DNA of 33,305 nt from positions 1-33,305 of the forward strand of contig CACIYM010000012.1 in the NCBI GenBank assembly GCA_902590895.1, written 5' to 3'. The DNA is from an uncultured Alphaproteobacteria bacterium (GTDB lineage Bacteria; Pseudomonadota; Alphaproteobacteria; Methylaequorales; Methylaequoraceae). Positions 7,241-16,905 of this stretch are shown piece by piece (positions within the stretch are counted from its first letter, which is position 1; each line of letters begins with the position of its first letter). The position numbers were made by a program, and so were the translations under genes. The notes under the pieces are model-generated. The model was not told the origin of the DNA. It searched no databases and worked only from the letters and a program-made list of their open reading frames with translations.

Positions 7241-7885
7241 TTATATTTTATTATAATTTATTCGATTAATTTCTTCTAAAAAAGATGAATTATCTAAGCG
7301 CATTAAAACTGATGATTGATTGTGTAATGCAGAATCTGGAGTTCTGTGAAGGATTCCATTTTTTCCACCTCTAAAGACTGCAATATCCCATTTATTAATA
7401 AATTTACGTGCTGATTTGTCTTTGATAATTTTGCTATTAGGTTTACCAAGATAGAAAGCATGACGGTTTGCTGCATAATTTGGGAGCAGCTCAGTCCCTT
7501 GACCCGCATAGGTCAATAACAATCTAAAAGGAACCATATCAACATGATAACGCTGACAACCTCTAGCATTACCAACCCAAAAACTTAATTTATTCTCATT
7601 TAGGAATCTGCAAAATATTTCACATAAATTACTCATATCATTTAACCAAATATTATAATAAATATCACACTGAGATTTTGACGGTAAAAATTGTCTCAGT
7701 AATTTTTTAATGTCCCTTTTTGCTCTTCCTTTATGAACGAAACCAGATACAGATGGAATATATTTACATATTTTTTTAAAAAAAAAATTTGTTTTAAAAG
7801 GCGAGGGTCTTTTAAAAATTTCTAACTGACTATTCTTGTTTTTAAAATTGGTTAACTTGTTTAATATATATGAGTTGTTTATCAT
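7241..7885 (-). CDS. DUF1826 protein, Zur-regulon associated
   Basis: 214 residues. The central motif CQRYHVDMVPFRLLLTYAGQGTELLP (His114, Asp116) and a later His in GGKNGILHRTP match what I know of DUF1826. The His-X-Asp plus distal-His arrangement looks like a 2-oxoglutarate/iron oxygenase-type site, but no activity is established to my knowledge. DUF1826 genes are commonly found next to COG0523 (CobW/ZigA-type) GTPase genes under Zur control. Here the GTPase is 17 kb away, yet both genes have nearly the same promoter with a Zur box. Likely expressed under zinc starvation. The gene is divergent from the DUF6279 lipoprotein gene. Confidence 0.8.
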   Translation of the reverse strand: MINNSYILNKLTNFKNKNSQLEIFKRPSPFKTNFFFKKICKYIPSVSGFVHKGRAKRDIKKLLRQFLPSKSQCDIYYNIWLNDMSNLCEIFCRFLNENKLSFWVGNARGCQRYHVDMVPFRLLLTYAGQGTELLPNYAANRHAFYLGKPNSKIIKDKSARKFINKWDIAVFRGGKNGILHRTPDSALHNQSSVLMRLDNSSFLEEINRINYNKI

Positions 7886-7917
7886 TAATCTGGAATGTAG
7901 AAGTAAAATGCGCTTTT

Positions 7918-7946
7918 ATTGTAAGTGTTATAATATAACGTTTCAA
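7918..7946 (-). promoter_or_regulatory. Sigma70-type promoter with Zur box in the spacer, for DUF1826 gene
   Basis: On the minus strand TTGAAA (7946-7941) and TACAAT (7923-7918) are separated by exactly 17 bases. That spacer contains the palindrome CGTTATATTATAACA (7926-7940). The palindrome agrees with the known proteobacterial Zur consensus (TGTTATANTATAACA). A bound repressor would cover the promoter completely. The -10 box is 33 bases before the start codon. The same arrangement recurs at 26009-26037. Confidence 0.75.
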
Positions 7947-8117
7947 TAAATTTATCTATCTAATTTTATAAATTAAAAAATTTATAGATCTAAACTGTGA
8001 TTAAATAAAATTATGTAGATGAAAATTAGACATAGTAAAATAAAATTTGTGGTACAAAATCTCTATAGATATGCTTTTTGCTACTGACATTAAGTTTAAT
8101 GCGCGATAAACTCACGA

Positions 8118-8993
8118 ATGGTAATGACTTTTTTTTTACATCGAAATACATATTATGCTGCTTTTTTTTTGATGTTTTTAAATATATTAACCGCTTGTTC
8201 TAGCACGCAATTAATTTACACATTTGTCGACAGATATATTCAGGATGAAATTGAATATTTTATTGATCTGAAAAAAGAGGATAAGGTTTTGCTCAGCCAA
8301 AAAGTATCGGAGATGGTTTCTTGGCATCGAAAATCAATGTTACCAAGTTATGCTAATTATCTTGATGAAATTGCGAAAAAACTTGAAGAAGTATATGATG
8401 AAAAAATTCTTGTAAACATGGCCCTAGCAAAAGGTTGGTTGTTAATTGAACAAACTGTCCTTGGATTGACACCATATGCATCAAAATTTCTTGTTAGATA
8501 CCAAACATCAGAGGATATTAAATTTATTGAAAAAAAAATGGAAAAACGACGACAAGAGCGCTTGGAAGAGTTTTCAAAATCAAACGAAACACGTTATGAA
8601 GATCGTGTAGATAGGTTAACCTCGAATTTTGAGAGATTTTTTGGAACTCTTAATGATGAACAGCTAATTCTTTTAAAGGATCATGCGCAAGCAACGTTGG
8701 GTGATGGAGTAACTCGCTTTGAAAATCGCACTATGCGGCAGAAGATTTTTATTAAATTTTTGTACACACAGCCAAAAGAATCAGAACTCACATCTTATTT
8801 GAACAAACTACTTTTACACGGTCATTTATTAACCAATCCTTCCTATGAAGCCTTCTCAGAAGTCTCTCTAGAGAGGTTTGAGACACTTCTTGTGAACATG
8901 ATTTCTAATTCTTCAACAGATCAACGAAAAATAATGATACGAAAACTCCGAAGCTATGCAAACGATTTTAAGGCTGTTTCTGAGAAAATATGA
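8118..8993 (+). CDS. DUF6279-type lipoprotein
   Basis: 291 residues with a lipoprotein signal: a hydrophobic leader ending in the lipobox LTAC (MFLNILTACSS), so the mature protein starts at a lipidated Cys near residue 27. The remainder is almost entirely helical and charged (KKMEKRRQERLEEFSKSNETR). It contains the segment YTFVDRYIQDEIEYFIDL after the lipobox and WHRKSMLPSYANYLDEIAKKL, the pattern I associate with DUF6279 lipoproteins. Function is unknown; an envelope role is inferred. It is transcribed away from the DUF1826 gene. The 230-base gap holds the Zur promoter of that gene but no obvious sign that this gene is Zur-controlled. Confidence 0.72.
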   Translation: MVMTFFLHRNTYYAAFFLMFLNILTACSSTQLIYTFVDRYIQDEIEYFIDLKKEDKVLLSQKVSEMVSWHRKSMLPSYANYLDEIAKKLEEVYDEKILVNMALAKGWLLIEQTVLGLTPYASKFLVRYQTSEDIKFIEKKMEKRRQERLEEFSKSNETRYEDRVDRLTSNFERFFGTLNDEQLILLKDHAQATLGDGVTRFENRTMRQKIFIKFLYTQPKESELTSYLNKLLLHGHLLTNPSYEAFSEVSLERFETLLVNMISNSSTDQRKIMIRKLRSYANDFKAVSEKI

Positions 8994-9020
8994 TTATAAA
9001 AATTGATTATTGTTATTAAT

Positions 9021-9062
9021 GTCTGGGTTTAAAACTAGACAACGGCAAGATTAATTAATTAT
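9021..9062. repeat. Outlying copy of the island left-end sequence (no tRNA core)
   Basis: GGGTTTAAAACTAGACAACG followed by GGCAAGATTAATTAATTATTAT matches the sequence after the tRNA-Ser core at 20192-20230 (GGGTTTTAACTAGACAACCC then CTAGGTTAATTATTTATTAT) and more weakly that at 26149-26187. The 17-bp core itself is not recognisable here. It may be the oldest, most decayed boundary of the integration series, or a stray copy. Confidence 0.4.
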
Positions 9063-9072
9063 TATAAAAAAA

Positions 9073-9393
9073 ATGATAATTAACTTTAAGATAAAATTAA
9101 CAACTCTATTTATCTGCTTTTTTGTATCAAATGAAGTAAAATCCAATCAAGAAACTCAAAACGAAGAAGAAAATAAACGATTTGCCTGTATTGAAAAATA
9201 TTTGAATAAAGATTTAAAAAAAGGAGAAAAGCAAATAATTTATCGTGCTTGTGAGAGACTCATAAGTAAAAATGAGAAAAAGCAAAAAATAGCTAAATGT
9301 ACTTTAAAGGAGATTGGCAAACATCCTTTAACAGTTTTGATTGTAAAGCAAAATAATTGTTTTCATCATTTTATGTACCACAAATATGAGTAA
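9073..9393 (+). CDS. Small secreted cysteine-containing protein, unknown
   Basis: 106 residues with a plausible signal peptide (FKIKLTTLFICFFVSNEVKS). The mature part has four cysteines (FACIEKYL, YRACERLI, KCTLKEIG, NNCFHHF), spaced as if for two disulfides, and many lysines and glutamates. It resembles the many small exported proteins of unknown role in marine proteobacteria, and I recognise no family. It directly follows the 9021-9062 repeat and stands alone, so it may be cargo of the outermost insertion. Nothing in the sequence indicates a partner or a regulator. Confidence 0.5.
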   Translation: MIINFKIKLTTLFICFFVSNEVKSNQETQNEEENKRFACIEKYLNKDLKKGEKQIIYRACERLISKNEKKQKIAKCTLKEIGKHPLTVLIVKQNNCFHHFMYHKYE

Positions 9394-9559
9394 AAGCTTT
9401 ATCACTTTGCTTCTTATAAGTTGGGAAAAACATAGGTTATTTACCTTAATCATAAATAATAAGAAATGCTATGTTTTTTGACACCTTTAGTTTAAATTCA
9501 TATTAGTTTTATACTGCAATTAAATAATTCATATGATCTTATAAATGTAATGTTTAAAC

Positions 9560-10576
9560 ATGATTGAAAAAAAAAAAATGGCAAAAGAAAATCCCTCTAA
9601 ATTTGATCGCTCTACTACGAATCAAAATAGGGCTTGGGACAAGGACAATCAAGCGTGGTGGGATTGGTATGTTTCTCTGGCTGACAACTCAAATTCAAAC
9701 ACAAATGATAATCTATTAAAGTTACCTGAACTACCGAAAAAAAAATATCTATCAAAAATTTATATTAAACAAGAACTCTCAAGACCATTTAACTTAAGTA
9801 AGCATAATATAACAACTTTTCAAAAAAATGGTTTTATTAAGTTAAAGAACGTTTTAAATAGAGAATTAGTTCAAGCTTTACGTTGTGAAATTTTATTACT
9901 TTTGAAAAAAACTTTTAGAAATTATCATAAAAATAAAAAAAATCGTTTCTTAAGTCTTGAGATGATGTGGTTGAAAAATACATTAATCAGAGAATTTGTT
10001 TTGAGTTCAAGAATAGCAAAGATATGTGCTGATTTACTTTCTGTAAAAAAAATTCGCCTTTATCATGATAATGCATTAGTAAAAGAATCAGGTTGTGGTC
10101 GAACTCCATGGCATTATGATGATCATCATTTTCCTCTAGCAACAAATGATGTGATAACTGCATGGATACCAGCTCAATATATCCCAATTGAAATGGGACC
10201 TTTAACATTTGCAAAGCCATTGGAGGTTTACAAGCTTGTAAAAGATATCAAATTTAATGAATATGATACAAGTTACGATAGAAAGATAAAAAAGGTTTTT
10301 AAGAACAATCACGTTTCTATTGTTGAAGAACCTTTTGAATTAGGGGAGGTAAGCTTTCATCACAATCTGAGTTTTCATTCTGCACCAGAAAACAAAACTA
10401 CTCAAAGTCGGATTGTTTTAGCTAATACATATTTTGCTGATGGTGCTCGTGTTGTTAATAATCCTACCATGATTTCAGGAGATTGGAAAAAATTTATTCC
10501 TGAAACTAACCCAGGCGAAATTGTTGCAAGTAATTTAAATCCAATTTGCTGGCCCGTAGAAAACGAGATTAAGTGA
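9560..10576 (+). CDS. Phytanoyl-CoA dioxygenase (PhyH) family protein
   Basis: 338 residues. The core is a 2-oxoglutarate/Fe(II) oxygenase: the iron ligands appear as His185 and Asp187 in WHYDDHHFPL and His273 in LSFHSAPEN, with Arg in TQSRIV as the likely 2-oxoglutarate contact. The segment MGPLTFAKPLEV is typical of PhyH members. A roughly 70-residue polar N-terminal extension precedes the fold. Substrates in this family range from phytanoyl-CoA to small natural products and phosphonates, so the reaction cannot be given. It starts a tight three-gene operon (gaps of 7 bases) with a methyltransferase and an SSS symporter, suggesting uptake and oxidation or demethylation of a small organic compound. 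A second ATG 18 bases in is possible. Confidence 0.85.
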   Translation: MIEKKKMAKENPSKFDRSTTNQNRAWDKDNQAWWDWYVSLADNSNSNTNDNLLKLPELPKKKYLSKIYIKQELSRPFNLSKHNITTFQKNGFIKLKNVLNRELVQALRCEILLLLKKTFRNYHKNKKNRFLSLEMMWLKNTLIREFVLSSRIAKICADLLSVKKIRLYHDNALVKESGCGRTPWHYDDHHFPLATNDVITAWIPAQYIPIEMGPLTFAKPLEVYKLVKDIKFNEYDTSYDRKIKKVFKNNHVSIVEEPFELGEVSFHHNLSFHSAPENKTTQSRIVLANTYFADGARVVNNPTMISGDWKKFIPETNPGEIVASNLNPICWPVENEIK

Positions 10577-10583
10577 AAAATTA

Positions 10584-11513
10584 ATGCTTTTTAAAAATAA
10601 TTATAAAAATTTTAATTCATCATGGATTAATAAAATTGACTCAGGAGAAAATCCAAATAGTCAAGATTTATTAGACCATCTTGACCTTATACATGATCGT
10701 CATGCAGGTTTTACTGAAAAGATTGCGACCAGTTGTTGCGATGTACATGGAAAGAATAGCTACGAATTGCTTTTAGACACTATTGATCCAAGTTCACATA
10801 GCGATATTCTGGATTTAGCATGTGGCAGTGGAGTTCTCTTAGAGTACTGTAATAAACGTTTTCCTTTCAATCTAAAACTTTCTGGTGTGGATATGAACGA
10901 CAATGAACTTAAACTTGCACGCATCAGACTTTTAAATAAAGATATAGATTTTTTTAATGCAAAGGCGCAAAAATTAAACTTTATAAAAGACTCTTCAAAG
11001 GATGTTATTTTTTGTCATTGGGCATTAACATTAATGGATCCTATTATTCCCGTATTAAAAACCATTAAAAGGATACTAAAAAATCATGGTATTTTCTCTG
11101 CGATTGTCGATGGCGATTCAAATTCTGCAAAAGGATATTCAGAAATTAATGATATTATATACAAATATGTTCAAAAAATATTCCCTAATTATGGGTTATT
11201 AGAATTAGGTGATCCAAGAGTTAGATCTTTAAAAACACTCAATGAACTTGTTAAAATGGTATTCGATGACTGTGCAATAAAAATTACCCCTCATGTACTT
11301 ACTTTTAAGGAGACACCGAAAGTTTTAGCTAAAGATGTTTCAAGATTCTTTTATGCTTCATTAGTTTTATCATCTAAACATTATCAGATTTTGGTATCAG
11401 AACTTGAAAATTATTTTAATAAATCTTCAGTAAATGGTTTAAGTGAATTTAATCTTCCTGTAAATCGTTTAATTGTTGAGAAGAGTTCAAAATTATATTT
11501 TCTAAATAAATGA
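10584..11513 (+). CDS. Class I SAM-dependent methyltransferase
   Basis: 309 residues. Motif I is DILDLACGSGVLLEY (about residues 70-85), motif II VDMNDNELKLAR, and a later DVIFCHWALTLMDP matches the UbiE/type-11 methyltransferase pattern, all in the usual order and spacing. These bind S-adenosylmethionine. The N-terminal 60 and C-terminal 100 residues, which would define the acceptor, match nothing I know. It lies seven bases after the PhyH gene and seven before the symporter gene, so the three are almost certainly co-transcribed and act on the same compound class. Confidence 0.85.
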   Translation: MLFKNNYKNFNSSWINKIDSGENPNSQDLLDHLDLIHDRHAGFTEKIATSCCDVHGKNSYELLLDTIDPSSHSDILDLACGSGVLLEYCNKRFPFNLKLSGVDMNDNELKLARIRLLNKDIDFFNAKAQKLNFIKDSSKDVIFCHWALTLMDPIIPVLKTIKRILKNHGIFSAIVDGDSNSAKGYSEINDIIYKYVQKIFPNYGLLELGDPRVRSLKTLNELVKMVFDDCAIKITPHVLTFKETPKVLAKDVSRFFYASLVLSSKHYQILVSELENYFNKSSVNGLSEFNLPVNRLIVEKSSKLYFLNK

Positions 11514-11520
11514 TTTCTCA

Positions 11521-12930
11521 ATGATATTTTTGAGTTTTTGTTTATTTCTTTTCTTATTCACTCTAATAGGTTTTTTATCAGTTCTTAAGAAAAAAAATAC
11601 AACTCAAGACTATTTGCTTGCAAACCAAGAGATTAAACCCTGGTTAGGAGCTATATCAGCGATTGCAACGTCAAATAGTGGATACATGTTTATTGGTCAG
11701 ATTGGATTTACATATGTTTATGGTCTACAATCTGTTTGGCTTATGTTTGGATTAATTTTTGGCGATTTTATATCATCTCTTTTTGTACACAAAAGTTTAA
11801 GAAAAAAATCAGAAGAATTAAAAGTTTTTAGTTTCGCAAATCTAGTAAGTAAATGGCATGGAAAAAATTATAAGTATGTTCAATTATTTGGTGGATTTAT
11901 AATTATTATTTTTTTGTCTACATATGCAGCGGCACAACTTAATGCTGGAAGTAAGTCTATGCATATTTTATTTGGTCTAGATTATAGATTAGGTGCAATT
12001 ATTGGAGGAATCATTGTATCACTTTATTGTTTTTCAGGAGGAATAAGAGCATCTATTTGGACTGATGCAGCTCAATCTTTTGTAATGATAGTTGCTATGC
12101 TTTTAATGGTTGTTTTTGGAGTAAAAGAAATAGGTGGTTTTTCTATCTTTATAAATGAATTACACAAAATATCTCCAGATTATATGAGATGGTTTCCATC
12201 AACAAATTTTTCAGAATTTTTCTTAGCTCCATTTATGTTTATTACTGGTTGGTTTTTTTCAGGTGTAGGTGTGATAGGTCAACCCCATGTTATGGTAAGA
12301 TTTATGACGATTGACAATACAAAAAATATCCCAAAAACAAGAATATATTATTACACTTGGTATACATTATTCTATTCACTAACAATTTGTGCTGCTTTTG
12401 TAGCAAGATTATTAATTCCTGAAACTGACAATTCAGATCCAGAGTTAGCTTTACCTACTTTAGCCTTGAATTTACTTCCAGAATTTTTTGTCGGAGTAGT
12501 ATTAGCAGGTATTTTTGCCGCCACAATGTCAACCGCGGATTCTCAAATACTTGCTTGCACTGCTTCAATTACAAACGACCTTTCATTTAACAAGAAAAAT
12601 AATTATTTAATTAATAAATTTGTTACTCTAATCGTTACAGTTTTTGTTGTTACAATTGCTATTAATGAAAATAAGAACGTTTTTAATCTTGTATTAATGT
12701 CATGGTCAACATTGGCTTGCTGTTTTTCTCCGTTAATAATAATCAACTCACTAAAATATAAAGTATCAGAATTTTTATCATTAATGATGATGATTGTACC
12801 ATTAATAACTTTACTATTATGGAGACATTACGAATTAAATAATTTTATTTACGAAGTCGCTCCAGGTATATTATCTGGAATTCTTACTTTTTTTATTTTT
12901 AAACAGTTTAGAAAACTAAACCCATTTTGA
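11521..12930 (+). CDS. Sodium:solute symporter (SSS family, PutP-like)
   Basis: 469 residues and about 13 hydrophobic segments. The N-terminal DYLLANQEIKPWLGAISAIATSNSGYMFIG corresponds to the SSS helix 1-2 region. GIFAATMSTADSQILACTASITNDL is the conserved SSS signature containing the Na2-site serine/threonine residues. The overall pattern is nearest to proline/pantothenate-type transporters. Substrate is not readable. As the third gene of the PhyH-methyltransferase operon it is the probable importer of the compound that those enzymes act on. The stop is 21 bases from the stop of the convergent MFS gene. Confidence 0.87.
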   Translation: MIFLSFCLFLFLFTLIGFLSVLKKKNTTQDYLLANQEIKPWLGAISAIATSNSGYMFIGQIGFTYVYGLQSVWLMFGLIFGDFISSLFVHKSLRKKSEELKVFSFANLVSKWHGKNYKYVQLFGGFIIIIFLSTYAAAQLNAGSKSMHILFGLDYRLGAIIGGIIVSLYCFSGGIRASIWTDAAQSFVMIVAMLLMVVFGVKEIGGFSIFINELHKISPDYMRWFPSTNFSEFFLAPFMFITGWFFSGVGVIGQPHVMVRFMTIDNTKNIPKTRIYYYTWYTLFYSLTICAAFVARLLIPETDNSDPELALPTLALNLLPEFFVGVVLAGIFAATMSTADSQILACTASITNDLSFNKKNNYLINKFVTLIVTVFVVTIAINENKNVFNLVLMSWSTLACCFSPLIIINSLKYKVSEFLSLMMMIVPLITLLLWRHYELNNFIYEVAPGILSGILTFFIFKQFRKLNPF

Positions 12931-12951
12931 GTTAGTAAATCTGGATAAACT

Positions 12952-14187
12952 TTATGAGGGTGGAGATCGACTAATCAAAAGATTAGGTGTTAAAATTCCT
13001 AAACCTATTGAACAAATAAAAATATAAACAGCAAATATAATTAATTGAACGTCTAACGTTACACCGATATCTAACAAGAATCCCATTAGTGCTGGAGAGA
13101 TAGAGGTAGATAGTACAACCATAGAAAAACACATAGACCTTATTGATCCTATATATTCAATTCCATAAAGCTCTACCCATAAAGAACTTATAACAATTGT
13201 TGCTGCTCCGGCAGTTGTACCCATCAAAACCATAAATAAGGGTGCAATAAGAGTCTTGTCTGTAATTGCTATAAGGAGTAACCCAAAAGCTAGTGGTAAC
13301 ATAAAAAATCTTAGCAAATGCACTGTGCTAAATCGATCTATTATCCATCCAGCTCCAAAAGTAACTCCAATAACACTTAACGCAAAAAACGGGTAACAAG
13401 ATGCTAAAAATGTTAGTGACCAAGATTTTGTTTCAATTAAATGTATTTGATGGAAAAAAACTCCAGTTACTATAAAAGGAGAGGCAAGAAGTCCTGGCAT
13501 AATTTGGTAGAATCGTAAGTCTTTTAGGACTTGTGAACGATTCCATGAGACATTAAAATTTTTTTTTGATTCTGGGTAACCATTATCAGAGAAATTATTT
13601 CGCTTATATTCTAGATGTCTTCCTAGCAAGTAGACTAGCGGTAAACAAATAATTATTATACTTGTACCTATTCCTGTCCAAATTTCACGCCAAGTAAATT
13701 GCAATAAAAAGAATGTAATAAGAAAAGGTAAGAGGGCTTCCCCAATGGGGTGTCCCATTAATGCAATACTCATAGCTCGTCCTCTTTTTTTTGAAAACCA
13801 GCGAGCCATTGCAGTAACCGCTATATGACTGATCATACTTTGAGCAAATAAGCGAAGACCTAATAAAGATAAGAAAAGTACAAGAAGAGTTTCGGCACTG
13901 GATATCAGAAAAGAAAACCCACTTAATACCCCTAAAGTAATTAATCCAAGAAAAGTCAAATTAAATTGGTCTGTAAGTTTTCCGAGCCAAAAAAAAATTA
14001 TGGCACTCATCAGTGTCGCAGCGGAATAAAATATTCCAAACATTCCATGAGATAGATTAAACTCATTTCTTATTTCCCCGGAAAAAAGAGAAATAAAAAA
14101 AGTTTGACCAAAACTTGAGATAAATATTAAGAACACACCTAAACTGAGTTCTGGTATAGCGGAAATAAATATTCGTTTTGTTAACAT
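12952..14187 (-). CDS. Major facilitator superfamily transporter
   Basis: 411 residues with twelve predicted helices. The loop 2-3 motif of MFS proteins is present as FWLGKLTDQFN, and its repeat in the second half as GAGWIIDRFST. The RWFSKKRGRAMSIALMGHPIGEALLP segment after helix 4 is typical of monocarboxylate or oxalate/formate-type MFS members (RWF..RRG.A.gi...G...G). The substrate is unknown. It follows a methyltransferase gene by 64 bases on the same strand, so the two form a small operon. No defect is visible. Confidence 0.85.
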   Translation of the reverse strand: MLTKRIFISAIPELSLGVFLIFISSFGQTFFISLFSGEIRNEFNLSHGMFGIFYSAATLMSAIIFFWLGKLTDQFNLTFLGLITLGVLSGFSFLISSAETLLVLFLSLLGLRLFAQSMISHIAVTAMARWFSKKRGRAMSIALMGHPIGEALLPFLITFFLLQFTWREIWTGIGTSIIIICLPLVYLLGRHLEYKRNNFSDNGYPESKKNFNVSWNRSQVLKDLRFYQIMPGLLASPFIVTGVFFHQIHLIETKSWSLTFLASCYPFFALSVIGVTFGAGWIIDRFSTVHLLRFFMLPLAFGLLLIAITDKTLIAPLFMVLMGTTAGAATIVISSLWVELYGIEYIGSIRSMCFSMVVLSTSISPALMGFLLDIGVTLDVQLIIFAVYIFICSIGLGILTPNLLISRSPPS

Positions 14188-14251
14188 GAATTAAAAAAAA
14201 CAGCTAAATATTCATATTCATTAGAAATAAAAATTCCTTCATACATTAATA

Positions 14252-15088
14252 TTAATCTTTTGACAGAAAAACCAGCATTACTTGTTGTTTGAATCGCCAT
14301 TGTTTGTTTTTAATACAACTATGAAGGTATGGACCAGTAGATGAATTATTAAGCATGGTATTAAGATCAATTGAATCGTCGAAAACACATCGTTGTAAGT
14401 ATCCTTCGACTTGTAAAGTTGAATTCTCAGATATACCATTTTCATAGGTAATTTTTTCAACTCTATGTGGAATATCCATTTCCTTTAGTATTTGTACAAT
14501 TTGTTCAGCAGTTGAATACGGTTCCCCAAAACCATTCTTAAAGCCATTTAAATAAGACCTATAAAATTTAAGATAGTGAGATTTTTCGGTTGCGTGAGCA
14601 ATGAAACCTGTTTTTGCCATCCCAAAAACAAAACGTTTTAAAGCCTCTTTAAGTTCGTGTTTAGGAACTGCATAAAGGGCATGTGTTGCCCAAATAATAT
14701 CATATGCTCCCTGCTCACAAGAGAATTCCTGCAAAGTTGTTTCAAATTCTGAACTCACTTCAAATGGAAATCGAAGAACCTTGCGTGTTTCTGCTATTGA
14801 AAATGAGGACGGATCCAGAAGTCCATATTCTACAGGTAATATTTTTGCATCTGATAATTTAGCATATTGAATAAGCGCCGATGGAAATTTACCTGAACCA
14901 CAAGCAACATCCAAGAGTTTTAGTCTCCGTTGACCTACATCAGCTTGATGAACTTCAAACCACTTCTTCCATTCAAATTTTTCTGCTAGATATTTGTAAT
15001 CAACAGAAGCCAGGGTATAAAAATTTTGCATTTCATTACGGCTTTTTTCGCTCCAGTGTTCACAACTTCTTTTAAATGTATCTTTCAT
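14252..15088 (-). CDS. Class I SAM-dependent methyltransferase
   Basis: 278 residues. Motif I is LKLLDVACGSGKFPSALIQY (about 57-75). An acidic motif II is not obvious, but the post-I segment YDIIWATHALYAVPKHEL fits a class I fold. The C-terminal half resembles the N-methyltransferase style of histidine/amine-modifying enzymes only loosely, and I give no acceptor. It is upstream of the MFS transporter in a two-gene minus-strand operon, so transport and methylation may serve one metabolite. It does not look like a duplicate of the methyltransferase at 10584. Confidence 0.8.
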   Translation of the reverse strand: MKDTFKRSCEHWSEKSRNEMQNFYTLASVDYKYLAEKFEWKKWFEVHQADVGQRRLKLLDVACGSGKFPSALIQYAKLSDAKILPVEYGLLDPSSFSIAETRKVLRFPFEVSSEFETTLQEFSCEQGAYDIIWATHALYAVPKHELKEALKRFVFGMAKTGFIAHATEKSHYLKFYRSYLNGFKNGFGEPYSTAEQIVQILKEMDIPHRVEKITYENGISENSTLQVEGYLQRCVFDDSIDLNTMLNNSSTGPYLHSCIKNKQWRFKQQVMLVFLSKD

Positions 15089-15201
15089 ATGATTAGTCCT
15101 ATAATCCTCTTTAAGCTGATAAAACCCTTATTAGGTTAACACCAGTTTACCTATTTTATGTAATATTTTTGTTTAAAGTCATATAAATCCAACAAAAAAA
15201 T

Positions 15202-16806
15202 CTAGAGGAAATAAATTAAACAAAAAATTAAAATAGACCAAATAAACAAAATATAATACCGCGTTTTCCAAGTAAAATTAAAGTGTAATTTTTTAAAGAA
15301 TTTTAATGACCAAATAGAAGTTTTATTTACTTGAGATTTCAAGAATAAAAAGTTGTGTACCACAGCAATTTTAAAAGTAACAACAAAGCCAATTGCATTC
15401 CACCAAAGCCAAGATATATCAACTAAATAAATCCAACAATATAAGTTGAACAAAAATCCAAAAATTATTCCTATACAGGCACTGGTACCATTAATTTTTT
15501 TTGTCAAAATACCTAATGCAAAAACACCTATAATTGGTCCATTTATTAAAGAGCCTATTTTATTTATTGCAATCAGAACATTACTGGAAATGTCTTCAAC
15601 GTAAAAAGCAAGAATAATTGCTAATGAACCCCAAAATAGCGTTATTAATCTAGAAATGAAAAGGTTATTTTTTACAGAGAGATTTCTAAGATTTCTATTT
15701 CTTTTTATAAAATCCTCCATAGTAACAGCAGACAAGCTATTTAATACTGAATCTAATGATGACATAGCAGCAGAAAATAAAGCTACTAGAGTTAGTCCCA
15801 CTATACCAATTGGTAAATTTTCTATAAGAAAAATAGGAACAGCTAAATTAAAGTTAGGTATTCCATCTTGTTTTGGAAGGCTTGAAATAAAATCTGTGTT
15901 AATTTGAGAATAAGAGCCTATTCCTACACCAATTAAGCAGTATAACAATACAAGAGGAAATCTAAAAATACCGTTTAAAAAAAAAACTTTTTGTCCCTCG
16001 TCTTGATTTTTGGCGCATAATCCCTTTTGCATTTGACTTTGATCACAACCATAATAAGACAAATACAAAAAAAAACCTCCAATTAACATTGGCCAAAAAG
16101 CAAATTCCTTTCCATCACCTAGTCCATGATCAGAGAAGTTTAAATTTATATTTCTTTGTTCTGGAAAATAATCAAACATTGATCGTAAGCCATCAAATAT
16201 ACTTATTAAATAAAAAAGAATAAAAATTAATACAGAAGTCAAAATTATCATTTGAATTATATCGCTGTAAATTATTGCTTTAATTCCACCTAAAATATCG
16301 TAGATGATTGTTATAAGGCCCAGTATGAGAACAGAATAAACAAAACTTAAACCTGTTATCAGTTCAATTACTATTGATACACTGTAAACAATCACTCCAG
16401 TCGCAAAAACTCTTACAAAAAGAAATAGTGAACTCATTAATAATCTTGTTTTAAGATCAAACCTTTTTTCTAGATACTCGTATATTGAAATTACTTTTAG
16501 TTTATAGAAAATTGGATAAATAAAAATCATGATAACAATCATTGATAACGGTACCGCTAATTCATATTTCAACCAGCCCAAACCACCACCCACCGAAAAA
16601 GCTACAAAAGCAGGTGCACCCAAAATACTGTTAGTCGAACATTGGGTAGCTAAAATAGAAATGGCCAAGTTTTTAGAGTTTTGTTTTCTTGATGCAATAA
16701 AATAATCTTTTAAATCTTTTTGATCTTTTGATAAATAAGCAGATAATAAAATTAAACAAGCTAAGTAGCCAAATATAATAAACCAATCTAGATTTTCTAA
16801 ATTCAT
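15202..16806 (-). CDS. Sodium:solute symporter (SSS family, SGLT-like)
   Basis: 534 residues with about 14 helices, longer than the PutP-like symporter at 11521 and from a different branch. DYFIASRKQNSKNLAISILATQCSTNSILGAPAFVA covers helices 1-2. LTLVALFSAAMSSLDSVLNSLSAVTMEDF is the SSS signature with the sodium-site Ser/Ser pair. A C-terminal extra helix is present. The family includes sugar, sialic acid, iodide and vitamin transporters; the substrate here is unknown. It is divergent from cobT with a 99-base gap containing no recognisable cobalamin riboswitch, so a vitamin link is not supported by regulation. Confidence 0.87.
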   Translation of the reverse strand: MNLENLDWFIIFGYLACLILLSAYLSKDQKDLKDYFIASRKQNSKNLAISILATQCSTNSILGAPAFVAFSVGGGLGWLKYELAVPLSMIVIMIFIYPIFYKLKVISIYEYLEKRFDLKTRLLMSSLFLFVRVFATGVIVYSVSIVIELITGLSFVYSVLILGLITIIYDILGGIKAIIYSDIIQMIILTSVLIFILFYLISIFDGLRSMFDYFPEQRNINLNFSDHGLGDGKEFAFWPMLIGGFFLYLSYYGCDQSQMQKGLCAKNQDEGQKVFFLNGIFRFPLVLLYCLIGVGIGSYSQINTDFISSLPKQDGIPNFNLAVPIFLIENLPIGIVGLTLVALFSAAMSSLDSVLNSLSAVTMEDFIKRNRNLRNLSVKNNLFISRLITLFWGSLAIILAFYVEDISSNVLIAINKIGSLINGPIIGVFALGILTKKINGTSACIGIIFGFLFNLYCWIYLVDISWLWWNAIGFVVTFKIAVVHNFLFLKSQVNKTSIWSLKFFKKLHFNFTWKTRYYILFIWSILIFCLIYFL

Positions 16807-16905
16807 ATAATTTTCAGCATTCAGATATTGTTATTATAAACAATTAATAATTTATTATGAAAGCTTATAAATTGAAAAACAAATTATAATCATTACACTC
16901 TCACT

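Noticed and set aside
16807-16905. Cobalamin riboswitch before cobT
   Set aside because: The gap is 99 bases of AT-rich sequence, too short for the element, and has no B12-box-like GCCACTG.
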